This document shows positions 19,968 through 31,877 of a stretch of 64,000 nucleotides of DNA, one piece after another. The stretch comes from Colletotrichum lupini (lineage: Eukaryota; Ascomycota; Sordariomycetes; Glomerellales; Glomerellaceae). The stretch's first letter is position 1. The number at the start of each line of letters is the position of its first letter. Where the stretch lies: NCBI RefSeq assembly GCF_023278565.1, contig NC_064680.1:62001-126000 (forward strand), written 5' to 3'. The translations under genes and the position numbers were made by a program. The notes beneath the pieces were generated by a model. The model did no database searches. It saw nothing but the letters and a program-made list of their open reading frames with translations, and was not told the DNA's origin.

Positions 19968-22900
19968 GGTAACTAGCTCTTTTTCTTAATATAAAATACT
20001 ATAAATTATAAAATAAAGCCTATAGCGGTCTTTATTTATAATACTAATTATAATAAACTAGGTTCTATATAACTATACTAAGCATAGTTACTAAAAGTAA
20101 CTTAACCTTTTTATAGTACTCGCTATATAATTAGGTAGTAACTAGTTAGGGAAGTTAGTTAGGAGTATTTTCTTAATTAGCTTATTTACCGGTTTTATTT
20201 ACTTTTTTATAGAGCTAAGTAACGTTAATTTAACGATTAATAAAGCTTATTAAAGAAAACGTAGTAAACGTGCGCCCTATAGCTAAAAATAAGTCTAGCT
20301 CTTTTTAAATATAAATAAAATATTTAAACTTTTTACTTTATAACTTATGCTTTATATAGAGGAGAACGTAGTACTTCGAACTAGCTAATAGCTTTTTGTT
20401 TCTTTAGTATACTAAATAGTATACTATATACCGGCACGGCTTTTAAGTACTTTATAAGGGTACTTCGATTAGAGTATTTAGAAGTATATACTTTATCTAC
20501 GCTCTATGACTTGGTACGTATTTTAATATACTATGTATACCTAGGTATATTAATGAACTATAGGAACATTATATCTTAGTATTATTAGGAGAGAAAGTCG
20601 CCTTATTATTAGTTACTACGATAATAAAATAAGAGGTTTAGTTATATAAGAGGAGTAAGGACGTAATAACTAAAGCGGTTATATAGAATATTTATATATT
20701 TTATAAAAAAGCGATACTTCTACTATAGTAAGTGGCTATGTTCGAGGGCTTTAATAGCTAGTATTCTACCTATTCCCTCCTATATAAAGTACTAGTCTTT
20801 ATAGAATCTTCGACTTAGTTTAAAACTAACTAAGAAATAGGTAATATAGTTAAAGAAATCGCAATAGTATTTACTGCGGTTAACTAATTTTTATATCTTA
20901 TATAAATCTAGCCCTTAAATATTACGCCTTTTATATAATATTAATAGCTAGGCATATTTAAAATAAAAATTTTATTTTGCGACGTTAACATAGCCTTTAG
21001 TAATATCGTTTTAGTAGTAACTTACTTCTCGTAATTAGGAAGTATTAGAGAGATATATAGGGTTAATACCTACGATACCTAAAGGGGTAGGCTAAGTATA
21101 ATATATATATAGCCTAGACGTAGTAAACCTATATATACGTATAACTCGTAATATAATTACTTAATTGTAAAATTTAATAGCCGAGGAATAACCTTTTTAT
21201 AGGGCCGTTAGGCCTTAAGGTATTACGAGGCTACTAGCCTAGTATATACTACATTATAAATGTTATTTAGCAGAGATTTTCTTATCCTCGATATAAACGG
21301 CTTATATTAACTATTATAGTAATAGTAGCCGCTAACGACGGAATAGTTAATATTTTTAACAATACTAGATTTTTTTATTTTAAAAATAACTATATTAATA
21401 AACTAGTTTAGGAAGTAAATAATCTTGGGCTCTCTATTAGTTATAAAAGTTAGAAATTTTTCGTAAATATAATTAATATAAACCCTATAAGTAGGTTTAT
21501 ATCGTAGCCTATTCTTAACTAACTCTTAAATAGACTATACGCTAAATATTTTAAGGATTCCTTAAATTACTTAACTTATATAATTATTATACGTTTAGTT
21601 CTAAACCTCTCTAGGTTTTTTATTTTTAGCCTAAGCTAGATTAGTTATATTATCTTATATTATCCTTATAGAGTCTAAGAACGAGGCTAGTTCTATATTA
21701 AGGAGTATATAAGGTATTACTAAAGGCTATTTTAGTTTTAAATAGTTTATTTAAAGTACTTAGTACGTTTTTCAAAACCCACGGCTCTAAACCTATACCC
21801 TTAAATATGCCTAAGGGTAATATATAAGTATAATAATATTATATAATTTATATTATCCTAATATTAACTTAAATAGTATAATTATAAATATACGACTCTT
21901 ATTTAAAAGGAAAGCGAGATTTATAATTATATATAATATAGAGAGGGTAAATATAGAACGTAATAATATATTTAGGGCTAAAAAAAGTAATAAATAAGTA
22001 CGTATAACTACTTCTAATTATTTTAGAAGCGTCATCTCTCCCTACACTCTTAGCTACTTTATTAATATTTTAAAGTTCGGTTATTTAGGCACTATTAATA
22101 AGTTAGAAGCTAGGCCTAGGTATAATAATAGCGAGTTTAGCCCTATATTAATAAAATAGTAAGACTATAATAGAATAAGAAATTCCAATATTTAACTTTA
22201 TTAGTTAATATTAAAAAGTAAAAAAAGGGGCGAATAGAGCTATATATTATTCGAGGACTTAGCGTCGTAAGTAGTACGTAATATTAAGTTCTAAAATACG
22301 AACGCTATATTATTAAGTCGAGGAGCTAAGCCGTTACTTCTTATGTTAAGAGCTACGTCCGTATTTAAAAAAATAAAGTTTATATACTATGATACTTCTA
22401 TACTAATAGCTTAAGTTCTATTTATACGCCTCGAAATTCGAACTATATTATCGTACGTATAATCGATCTAATTTCGTTTTATATATAAGTCCTTTTTAGT
22501 TTCGGTATATAGCTAGAAGTATCTCCGCTTTATATATAATTATTAGTATTAAGGTCCGCCTTTTATATACTTATAAGTAATATATTTACGTACTCTAGTA
22601 AATATATTAAAATAAAATTAGTAAAATTCTTTATATTAATAATCTAATTACGATAAGCTAGTAAAAAGTAGAAATATAATAACGGTAATTTTATAAATTA
22701 TATAATATTATTTAAGATTTTATTTTTTTATTAGTATAGCTCGATATTCTAAATATGTAAACGTCTTTTATTAGTAAAATAAGTCTACTTTATTAATCGG
22801 TCCTTAGTCTTAGGGTATTGATATCGCTTTATTTATTATAAAAACTAATGCCTAGGTATTATTAATAGCTCCGATAGTTTTTAAGTCGGGTATTAGGACT

Positions 22901-24514
22901 AAGGAAGTATAAGTATCTATCGAAACGGTAATATTAAGTATTAAAAATTAATAAGTAAAGAGATTGTATAATTTAGTAAGTATTGCTATAATTTCGGCCT
23001 AGATAAAATAATTAAATATCGTTTTTTATTAATAAGTTTACTTTCTTACTTAATAGTACTAAATATGCTATTATAATAGGTCCGACGTTAGAAACTATAG
23101 CGAATATATATAGTACTCGATATTATAAACCTCTATTATTATAATAAGCAAAAATAAAGAAGGTTAATAGAGAAAGTTAAATAATTAAAATAAAAAACTA
23201 TCCTTTCTTTCTCCTTATATAAGTTTCGTTATTAAAAAAGGACGTTACGTAATTTAAAAACTATAAACTAATTATATCTCTATATAGGTTGCTCTACCGA
23301 CTATACTATAGCAGGGATTTTATTATTATTAAATAATAGGTCCGCCTTTCTTAATACGATTATTTAAAGAAAATCTTATAGAATTACTACTCATTGCTTC
23401 TATTAGCTTATTAATCGCTAAGCTAAGTATAGCGAGAAGCTAAACTTACTAAACGGAGCCACACCTCTTCTAGGGTTCTATCCCTTAGCGCGAACGTAAG
23501 CTCGCGTATAGAACTCTAAGCGAGCTATATAAACTCTACTAAGCTTTAACACAGGCGATTATTCGCTAAATCGCTGGCTTAACGTTAGTGTTAGACTCGT
23601 AGCTACTAGGTACTCAAATCTATATACCTAGTCGAGTAGAGAAGTGCACAAATTTAAGCACCTCGTATAAACCTATAGATCGGCTATGTTTTCGATATAA
23701 GATACGTACAATAGCCCATAGCCTAAATACTATTAACAGTGCTTTTAGTTAAGCCTACTATGTTCTGTATTATAGCAAAGAGAAGTGCTATTCTTTAAAA
23801 TACCGATGAGATTAGCGAGTCGCTAATACCCTAATATTATCTAGGTTAATTACAGAAGGTATTAAGTTTAAAGACCGAGGTTATTAAACTTTCCCTAAAC
23901 CACAATTTATATAGTCTACTTAAAAACTAAGCTTCTCTCTTTTCTTTCGCTAATACGTACGTAAATCCTACTAAATAATATAGAATACAAAGCTTTATAC
24001 TCAATTCTTTTCTAAATACTCTAAGAAACTATTTAATACGAGTTTACTCATAACATAGACTCTCCCAGTTTACTTCATTATAGGACTGCGAAGCTAAAAA
24101 TATAGTAAATTAATAACGTTACTCTAAGCACGGAAAGTAAAGAGCTTTTATATATTACGCCCAACGGCTTTATTAGCGGGATAGGCTTAATATTAGCCTA
24201 TTTAATATAATAGGATATAGTAGATGAGCGGGCTTAAATTACCTAATACTCTACTAAGCCTATTTATAATTACGCCTAGAATTTTTAAACTAGAGCCGGC
24301 AACTTGTAAGTGTCCTACTAGTTTCCGAATTAATAGCCTAACTTGTATAAGTTAAATAATCTTCACGTCGTAATAGCAGAAGTTTACTTAGTTATATAGT
24401 TACGTATTTTATAAAGGGCTTCGGTATATAGTAACTACTAGCTTCCCTTGAACACCTAGGGAAGTGATTATTCAAATGTTCCCTTCTAGCCGGGTGATAG
24501 GTAGAGCGGCTTAA
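19968..24514. other. RIP-eroded repetitive DNA right of the gypsy element
   Basis: AT-rich, CpA/TpG-depleted DNA with no open frame. Around 20965-21020 the plus strand reads LFCDVNIAFSNI, faintly like a LINE reverse transcriptase (LDVxxAFDNV), but this is too weak to call. From about 23460 to 24500 CpA and TpG return and composition becomes intermediate, so RIP was lighter or ended there. I see no RNA gene. Confidence 0.5.
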
Positions 24515-25063
24515 ACTTGGTTCAGTCATCGGAACTCGCCTATTCTATGCTCTATTAATACTAATGTCAATGAATACGAACAAATCGTTATTTTCAAGCC
24601 ACAAAACAAGAGACTCGCGCCGGTGCTATCTCAGGCATTAATACCAATCATTACGACTACTACTCTAGTTGAATCACCGACGCCGCCGAACATATGTCCC
24701 GCAAACAAGTTTGATTATCCAGCATGGGCATCGCCAGAAGAGGCCTCTTGGATGGGTTCAAACGAAGACCGTGCTCAAGAAACCACGCCATGTTTGACCA
24801 CGACTGATGGTGGTTCTTGCGAGGCGTGCACCACTGCCGGCAGCCGGGACCTTCACGACTATATCGATTGTCCAGCAGAAGCCATCGAGCAGCAGCACAA
24901 TCAAGGGCTCCAATCAAGTACACGACAGGATGGATACAGAAATGATCTGAACATCACTGTTGCGCCGTCAGAACGGCACCGAGGCATTGGTCACATGGAA
25001 AGCTCCCCGTGTCGGGAGAATGCCGAGGATGACTTGTGCATTGTTGCCAGGCCTTGGCAGTAA
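24515..25063 (+). pseudogene. Open frame without start codon, probable gene remnant
   Basis: The plus-strand frame is open from 24515 (just after a TAA) to the stop at 25061, about 182 codons, but it has no ATG near its beginning. The first ~50 codons come from the composition transition at the edge of block A, while the rest has normal gene-like composition (KFDYPAWASPEEASWMGS, later ERHRGIGHMESSPCRENAEDD). No motif is recognised. It may be the 3' part of a gene whose start was destroyed at the RIP boundary, or a chance frame. Confidence 0.3.
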
Positions 25064-25750
25064 GGTGGATATGCTTGTACTTGACTGATTTTCAGACAAG
25101 TCGTTTGTGAAGTGTTTGGTCACAATGGGTTCTAATGTGAGAGCAGTATCATAGTCTGGCTAGTTGGTTCATCCGTCCATTCCGACTTGGCTGTACAGTA
25201 CGGAAGCAATGCACTTGAGAGGGATTTTGTCAAGCTATTCTATGGTAGGGGCTACGTAGTTGAACAAGCATAGATTGTCGCGCCCAAATTGATGTAAACA
25301 ACATGAGCCGACTGTTCCTTCTAAACAAGGTATATAGGCGTTGTGAGTGTGCCTGTAGATTGATTGATTAATTCCTACCCCGTTCTGGCCACTCTTATCC
25401 GCAGCTATGCCCGGAAAGCAAGGTTTGGCTAAGAGCCGACGCGCCCACGACAAGTCGCGACGCCCCACTTCGCCCAGTTGTTGAATCAAGGCCAGTTGAC
25501 TCCAAATTCCCCGTTGCACTGTCTATCCTCGTGTTGATTCTCTTTGTTGAAGAGTCTCTTCCTGCTTTCATTCTGTTTCAACCATTTTTGTTTTCCTCGC
25601 CTCTCTAGATTCCCTCTTTCGCGTCTTCCTGCTTCGGCTCTGTGAGTGGTTACCACCGTGTCTGGTTCCGCATACCTACAGTCTCCCCCCAGCGCTGAGC
25701 CTCATTTGTTTCTCTTGTCCGCATCCTCTCAGACTCGCGTGCACCGTATC
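25064..25750. other. Intergenic, no gene seen
   Basis: GC-balanced. 25530-25640 is strongly pyrimidine-rich on the plus strand and looks like a fungal promoter or leader, but no sensible plus-strand gene follows. No repeat recognised. Confidence 0.4.
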
Positions 25751-26517
25751 TCAGTTGTATCTGTAAATCTTCTTGCTGCCTCCTGCCGAGTTCCTTTGTG
25801 GCTTTGTACTCAATCGCCAGGGCCGGAATGTTTGGCCGTCAGAAGTGTGGTATATGCAGAACTGATCTTCCCCATTGCCTTTCGCTCTAGCTCTGCGTCG
25901 GGGCTTGCGGTTTAGTGGTCTCTCAACAGGCATATGCTCCATAGCAGCGGAGAGGGCCTCGTGGGTCTGTCTGAGATGGTTGTGGCTTCCGAAAGTCACG
26001 GTCCTTTGCGAGCCGATGTCACATCGGGGTCGTGTGTTGCTGCACGCCTCGTCGACTAGCTTCTGAACTGCGTTATCCACTATCTCGCGCTGGAAGTTCC
26101 GAATGCCGGTCTCGCTGCTAATCGGGCTGACCAGAGACATTACGAAGTCCAATTGATGCGGCAATGGAAACACGGGTCTCGAAGCGAACGAGCGGAAATT
26201 TGAGAGCTGATCCCATATCTCCTCTTGCCTCGTCGCGAAGTCAGCCCATGGAAAGATTCGTCGGGGGAAAACCCGGCCGGTCGGGTTGGTCGTATCGCCT
26301 TGCGTAATTAAGGTGCGATCGGTCACCACCTGAATGGCGAGGCTGAGCGAGTGACAAGATGTGAGATAATTTCAAGGTGTCTGTGGTTGTGACGCCTTCG
26401 CGAGTTTTCAGCCTCCTCTCGTCGGCGTTGTTCTTCCTCGCGTAGGCTCCGTTCTTCCTTGCGACGGCGCTGCTCTTCCTGAAGCTGTTCTCGTGGTTTT
26501 GCGATTTCATCTTCCAT
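25751..26517 (-). pseudogene. Truncated, frameshifted member of a multi-copy fungal family (coiled-coil N-terminus)
   Basis: It reads on the minus strand from ATG 26517. The first block is an Arg/Glu coiled coil (EEQRRRKEERSLREEEQ). A frame change near 26395 leads to SCHSLSLAIQVVTDRT, preceded by an in-frame TGA. The frame then holds for ~165 residues: TQGDTTNPTGRVFPRR, IWDQLSNFRSF, RPVFPLPHQLDFVMSLV, VDNAVQKLVDEA, GNGEDQFCIYHTSDGQ. A second shift near 25825 moves ALAIEYKATKELG to another frame. I recognise this order as a widespread fungal family that normally continues into a kinase-like C-terminal half. That half is missing here. Two shifts, a stop and truncation make it a pseudogene. The family's function is not established. 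Confidence 0.75.
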
Positions 26518-26834
26518 TGCGACTCGGGAGATGTGTGATAGGAACAAAGCGATCAATGGGATCAACCCTTGAGTCTCGACAGTCTGAATTGTCTGGGTGT
26601 ATTTCGTCACGTTTGATCCATGTCGCCCCGACAACAGCCGTGCCTCAAAGTCACGCGATAGGAAACACGGCAAGCTGACTAAACATGTCCCCTGCCTGGG
26701 CTCCCAATAGGTTCATGGGTCCGTACACTCACGGGTCTCCCGTTAGTCAGCAATATTTACTGTGTTTGGCCGTCTCAGCAGGGGCTGGGGCGGTGTCGTT
26801 GGGGACAAGATTTTGCACTCCTGGTGTGGCCTTC
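26518..26834. other. Spacer between two decayed genes
   Basis: No gene seen. It sits upstream of the pseudogene that ends at 26517 and downstream of the transposase-like remnant. Confidence 0.4.
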
Positions 26835-27319
26835 TCAATGGCATTTACTACACGTAGGTAGTCGTTTCCCACCCTTGCCTCCCAACCTGTCCAAAGGCCC
26901 ATGATGAGGCTCATCTGGAGGGCCTCGAAGCTCGTTTCGCGTTTGGTCCCGCGCCACTTCCTGCTGCCGATCTTGAGATTCGTGATTGTCTAGGAAATCG
27001 AAATCCTCTTGGGACTTGCAGTTGTCTGTAGTGTCGTGGTTGTGTCGAGAGGATCTGGCTTCCCGGTGTTTGAGAGATTCTCGCTCCATTCTTCCTTGCC
27101 TAATACCGAAAATTGGCAACCAGAACGGAATCGGTTGCATGAGTAGGTGATTGTTGATCGGCCAGACCTCCCGATAGTCGACCTTCGCACAATGAATTTA
27201 TAGCCTCTGATTGCTGTCCAGAGATGAAGACCGACCGACAATTCTTCTTGTGATGAGTAACACGCTTGAGGGGGAAGGTCGTTGAAAATGCATCGGTAGA
27301 GATATATGATGGTGGCCAT
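26835..27319 (-). pseudogene. FAR1/MULE-type transposase N-terminal remnant
   Basis: The minus-strand frame from 27319 includes PPQACYSSQEELSVGLHLWT, then GYKFIVRRSTIGRSG, ITYSCNRFRSGCQFSVLGKEEW and a stop. This pattern (Pro-Pro, an aromatic 'S.EEL...' helix, GYxFxxxRS, then a Cys/Arg-rich segment) is what I know from the FAR1-like DNA-binding start of fungal Mutator-type (MULE) transposases. A second frame continues to 26835 with charged residues. No DDE catalytic region is present, so this is a fragment. The identification is by motif memory and moderate in strength. Confidence 0.5.
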
Positions 27320-27427
27320 CTTGTGATTGATTGTTGATCAGTGTTGAGACGGCCAAATACAGGAGGTGTTTTATGGACCCGTGAACCTATTGGGAGCCCC
27401 TACCTTCGGGCGGCCAGGGAACGTCGC

Positions 27428-27650
27428 GCTTCTGCAAAACTCTGTATACGCAGAGGTGAGTAGGCAGAATGGTGCATAAGCAGACATGCCTAAGCAGGAC
27501 AATGCCCACGCTTACGTGCCTATGCAGAATCGTGCCCACGCAATGATGCTCACGCTGAACCGTGCTCACGCAGACATACGTAAGCAGGACAGTGCCTAAG
27601 CTGATGTGCGGACGCGGAACCGTGCCCAAGCAAGCGTGCACTTGCAGAGG
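27428..27650. repeat. Degenerate 30-bp minisatellite, 7.5 units
   Basis: Units start at 27428, 27458, 27488, 27518, 27548, 27578, 27608 and 27638, spaced exactly 30 bases with no indels. Each is built of two related halves of 16 and 14 bases (GCCTAAGCAGGACAAT, GCCCACGCTTACGT). The minus strand is open for 84 codons across it (27641-27387) and reads as a 10-residue repeat of the form HVxVGTVLxx. Constant phase with 10-codon length hints at past coding, but no start or flanking gene is evident. Confidence 0.8.
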
Positions 27651-28589
27651 GTCTTGCGGGATATTAGATTGCCTTCGCCCGGGAGCCTCTCAACTTACGA
27701 CGGAAGCGCCCTGGAGTGCCTTATTGAAAGCATCAATCAGATCAAGGATGGGAAACCTCCTCATTCAAGGGCGATTCCATTGCTGGGCGACCTGTGACAC
27801 TGCGAAACATAACGACGCTTATAACGCAGCACTTGCCACGCAGGCCACTGTCGGGCTCTTTCTGCTTGTCGAATTTGAGCAAGGCAATTGCCAGCATCCC
27901 TCATTCCTCATCTCGCACGATCACCGACTTGTCGGAAACTACCAAGGATAGACAAGAGCCAAGGTGAAGAGATGGCAAAAAGCTGTTCATTCAATCACCA
28001 TAGAGGGCGTATCGCTCGGCGTGAACCTCGGACCAACGAGTCATGGTTTCCAGCGAGGTGACCGCATCTCCCAAGTGGCACCGGGCAAATCCATAAATAG
28101 CGGGCGACTCAGTCTCGTACGTACCTTTATGGCCAGAACGGTGACGACTGCCACTTTTCGCAATGCTGCAACTGTTCTGTCGCAGCTACCGGTGTTCTAG
28201 TCTAGAATTTAGCTGCCAAGTACGTACAGTGACAATTGATGTAATTAACCACGAGACCAGATGTGGCAGCGTTCTGTCTCAGGGAGCTTCAGCGTAGGCT
28301 ATTAGCAAGGCGTCCGGACGTGACAACACCCGAGTGGTTTACGGGTAAGAGTCACTAAAGCCTCCGGGCCGCAGAAGCGCCCACCCGTTTCGAGGATCCC
28401 ATGGACGGGATGCTTTGGCATGGGTCACTAGTAAGGCCCCAGGATGTGGAGCCTTCAAATAGTAGCATGGCCGGGCTGGGCGCTTCGGGGGTCCACAGAC
28501 GGGACATCGTGGTCCGCATCCGATCCACCTACCAGTAATAATCGTCAAAGCATCTGTTTGCAGGGCAGCCAAAGCGCCCACCCCAGCTA
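27651..28589. other. Intergenic, no gene seen
   Basis: GC-balanced DNA with several short open frames (27562-27951, 27964-28200, 28339-28581) that show no motif and no splice structure I can support. Confidence 0.4.
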
Positions 28590-28802
28590 TTAGAGAGCTT
28601 CTCGCCTGTCACTAGTAAAGTGAACGTAATCAATGTTGTCTTCAATTGCCGCTCCAAATCTTCCAAAACGCCCGTCTTCGAAGCGCTCACAGCCTAGGCA
28701 TGCTTCTGGTAGTCGAATCGGCTTCCCGTCGGCCCGAGTAAAAGTGAGCAGAGCCGCCGCCGGCGGATAGCTCCAGATCAATTGGCGCTTTTTGTGCTGC
28801 TG
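28590..28802 (-). pseudogene. Short unrecognised protein fragment
   Basis: The minus-strand frame opens after a TGA at ~28803 and runs 71 codons to a TAA at 28590, without an ATG. It reads LIWSYPPAAALLTFTRADG, KPIRLPEACLGCERFEDG, then FGAAIEDNIDYVHF. The composition is protein-like, with a CxxC (CLGC). It may be a 3' exon or fragment of the same decayed locus as the DUF3435-like piece just upstream on this strand (28960-29406). The family is not recognised. Confidence 0.3.
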
Positions 28803-28959
28803 TCACAAGGGCTCTGTCCTCGGTGCCCCCTTCAAAGTGGTTCAGACGTAAGGATCACGAATTAGCATCGTGTCGCGTTGAAGACACGGGACAGAGATGT
28901 AAGGGGCAGTTCCGTGAACCTATCTATGCGTCAACATTACATACTCTGTGTGATTTAAT

Positions 28960-29406
28960 TTAAGCCTGTCCTTCTGTCCCTTTAGCCATTCGTCTACGCT
29001 TGTCCTTCTTTGATCGCCTTTGCATAACCGGGCCTGATGTCCTAAGCGCAACGCCATGGGAGGTCTGTACGTGCCGTCTGAACGCATCTAGTGTCTCGAA
29101 ATTTGGGTCATCGTAACATTGAGGATGGTTGCGCCGAATGGGATCGCCACGTTGTACAGCACGCTCTCGTTCTACCAGATGCTGGTCGTCAAAGTGGTCA
29201 TTTCTGATCGTTGGCCAGCAGTACTTGAACGTCCATTCTTCTGGCGAAAACCTGCAATCCCCAACACAATCAGGGCACTGATTCGGATCAAGGAGCAGTG
29301 GAAAGGGCTTGGGTTGAGGATGGGTGCGGATGCGGTCTCGTCTGACCGTCTCTCTCTTGTCACAAAGTGTGGCCATCAGACTGACAGCCTCAATCCAGAG
29401 GTCCAT
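28960..29406 (-). pseudogene. C-terminal zinc-finger fragment resembling DUF3435 (FluG-domain) proteins
   Basis: The minus-strand frame (stop at 28960, 148 codons, no convincing start) encodes LLLDPNQCPDCVGDCRFS, EEWTFKYCWPTIRNDHFDDQHL, then NHPQC, LDAFRRHVQTSHGV and a basic tail. The first finger is CxxC with a downstream HxxxxH. The second keeps one Cys and the HxxxxH but lacks the paired Cys. From memory this is the C-terminal signature of fungal DUF3435 proteins, a family that includes the tyrosine recombinases ('captains') of Starship elements. The recombinase core is not found upstream, so this is a fragment. Retrotransposon or host C2H2 proteins are alternatives. Confidence 0.5.
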
Positions 29407-29695
29407 GAGTTAAGAAGCGGCAAGCAGACTAAGACCGTCCCTCACCTCCGGGCGACTGATGTCACCGACTGCGCTGACGATTCTGCATCTGTGGGATCCG
29501 GTTCCGCGGAAATCTCCGTGACTATATAACCGCTGGGTTGACAGGTCAGCAGACAACAAAGCCCATGCAATCAATGTATTGAAAATGCACAGAAATCACG
29601 AGATCCGGTTATTTTTTTGAAGGAGAAATGGGACAATTGCATTCATTTCAATTATCTAAGAGACAACACAGCATACCTCTGAGACGATGTTTCCC
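29407..29695. other. Spacer downstream of the Myb/SANT-like gene
   Basis: Probable 3' untranslated region of the gene ending at 29696. Nothing else seen. Confidence 0.4.
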
Positions 29696-31877
29696 TCACG
29701 TCTTTCCCAGTTCCTCCGACCTTTTCTTCATGATAGTCCAGTGTTGAAAGGCACCCTGCTCACTTCGCTGCAGCTTACCAGCAATCCATGACCACTCCTT
29801 TTCCTCTTGAACCCATGCGCGCAGGCGTAATTCATCCAAGGGTGTCCAACGAAGACGCTTAGGTCTCTTGCTCTTTTGCTCAGGGATATCAGGGCTATCA
29901 CTACGATCGAAACTCATGCTTTCGCTTTCGCTGTCGTTGTCTTCAGAGTTGCCATTTGAGCTTTCATCATCTTTGACTGTCTCGGAGTTTGGCAGCCCCA
30001 CAGTTGCCTCCCGTATCTGTTCTTGATTTGTCCCATTGTAGGGTTCGCTATTTCCCGTGATTGTTGCCTTATGTGGAAGCCTCTTAGTAGCATAATCTCT
30101 GACGAACCCGAGGAACAGCCGAAGAATGTCTGATTGCTTTGCATTGCCAGCCAGCTCAGCACCACTTCGAGTAAGAGTCTCGACGGTATCGCTTATCTGC
30201 AGCAAATACTCTGCAGAGAAGCCACAGGTGTGACATGTGGCTGAGGATGAATTCACTGTGATGGCCGCAGGAGGGAGGCAAAATCGTCCATTCTTCTGAG
30301 GACTAGGTTTTCCTGAAGGATGGTTGGAATGAGACGAACGCGGCGAAGTTGCCTCAGGCATAGTTTGCGATCGCCCCCGCTGTGCTCTCGTCCGCTTCCC
30401 TCTATTTGAGGCATTATCCACGTCCAGTGAGGGAAGCCCATCAAGGTGCGGTTGGACATCGTGACAACTCATGGAGCTAGAGGCGTGAGATCGTGGCTTT
30501 GATCTTGAGGAGCGCTGGATATGTCTTTCGCACTGGGCTGGAACGCCCCTCCTGCGTGGCTTCTCTGCCAAGACTCGAGAAGGTAGTGCGCGCAAAGTTC
30601 TCGCTGGAAGAGCCTTTATTGCAGTCGTCTTATTGGGATCTCGTGATCTCTTTCGTTTAGGAAGGCAAAGATCGTCGCTCTCATGACCATTTTCACTTGC
30701 CTCGTGACCTCGTTTTCTCCGACTAGTGACGGCATCACCACCTTGCTGTGAGACGGAGGCGTGATCTGAGGATGGAGTAGGAAGCGCAGAAATGTCTGGT
30801 TGATATTCTTCCGCTATGCCCAGTGAAGCGGCGACATCATCGACGGAGAAATTGGAAACAGGACTTGATGCGTATAGTGGGCTCTTCGCAGGGTCAAGCG
30901 CCGCCGAGTTGCTTGTTGAGAAGGTCATCGGCCAGTGTCGATCCGTAATTCGAGGTTCCCGAACCGCTCCGTTCGAAGAAAAGCTCTCGCGATCGTTGTC
31001 GTCATCATCAGAGATCCCGTTATCGTCGTTGGCTGAGCCGTCATCATCACTGCTTCCGCAGGTGTCGCTGTTCTCGCTCCTCTCCTTGTCTTGGGCAGTG
31101 CCTGTGGGAATTCTGTCAGTTTAGGATATCGTCTTGCGTGTTGTTCTTGATCACTCACATTCGTTCACGTCATTTGGAACACGAACTGCCAGGCGAAGTT
31201 GTCCGGTTGAAGATCTAACTGGACCGAGAGCCAGAGGCTGCTTGTTTGGTGGAGAGGCAACTGCGATTTCCTGTGAGGTCAATCCTGTGGGAGGCTGAGA
31301 AAGTACAGAGGCACAAGGCGACCAGTGTTCCGGAAACTTGATGCCATCATGTGTGGTGTATTTGCCGGTTTCCGCTGTAAAACCATCGATCTCGGATCTC
31401 GAGGCAAAAGGTCGCCTTGTATGTGCGAGATCGCCCAAAGCATCGCCGTCGTATGACTCGCCTGTCGCGAGAGCCTCAATGAGATTGGGATTTGGTTCGT
31501 CGACACGGAGAGGGAAGTCGGGAGGACCATCTGCTCGTTGTAAGTCAATGCCTCGAAGGATATGATGCGAGCGTACCCGACGTATAGCTTGAGGTCTGAT
31601 TCTCTGACACAATTGAGCCCCTGATATCTCGCTCGAGTGACGTTGTCAGCGCTGTTGAATTGAGTGTTAATGTTTGCTGTTGCTTTCGCTGCTCCTCGCG
31701 CTTGCGTTGACGTTTCTTTTCTTCGCGCAGCATCTGTTTACGCTCGTTTTCTTGATAGAACTTTGCATATGAATGCACGTCATGAGTTCTTCTGAAGTGA
31801 GATTGAGCCATGTCGGTGAATGAGGAATAATTTGTTTGAGTCTGAGCGGACTGGAACCAGTTCGCTGTCGTGGTCAT
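29696..31877 (-). CDS. Myb/SANT-like nuclear protein, three exons
   Basis: Model: exon 1 31877-31577, intron 31576-31531 (46 bp, GTACGC...GAGCAG), exon 2 31530-31159, intron 31158-31102 (57 bp, GTGAGT, branch-like CTGAC, CACAG), exon 3 31101-29696. Phases join cleanly, giving 692 residues from ATG 31877. The N-terminus (~40-70) is a basic coiled stretch (ENERKQMLREEKKRQRKREEQ). After intron 2 comes an acidic run (SSDDDG, DDDDND). Basic nuclear signals include KRKRSRDPNK and SKRPKRLRW. The last ~45 residues form a Myb/SANT-like helix set: RWTPLDELRLRAW, EEKEWSWIAGKL, GAFQHWTIM. This suggests a DNA- or chromatin-binding protein; the target is unknown. The gene appears intact among decayed neighbours. 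Confidence 0.8.

Noticed and set aside
20965..21020. LINE-like reverse transcriptase motif in block A
   Set aside because: A single faint match in RIPped DNA without neighbouring RT motifs.
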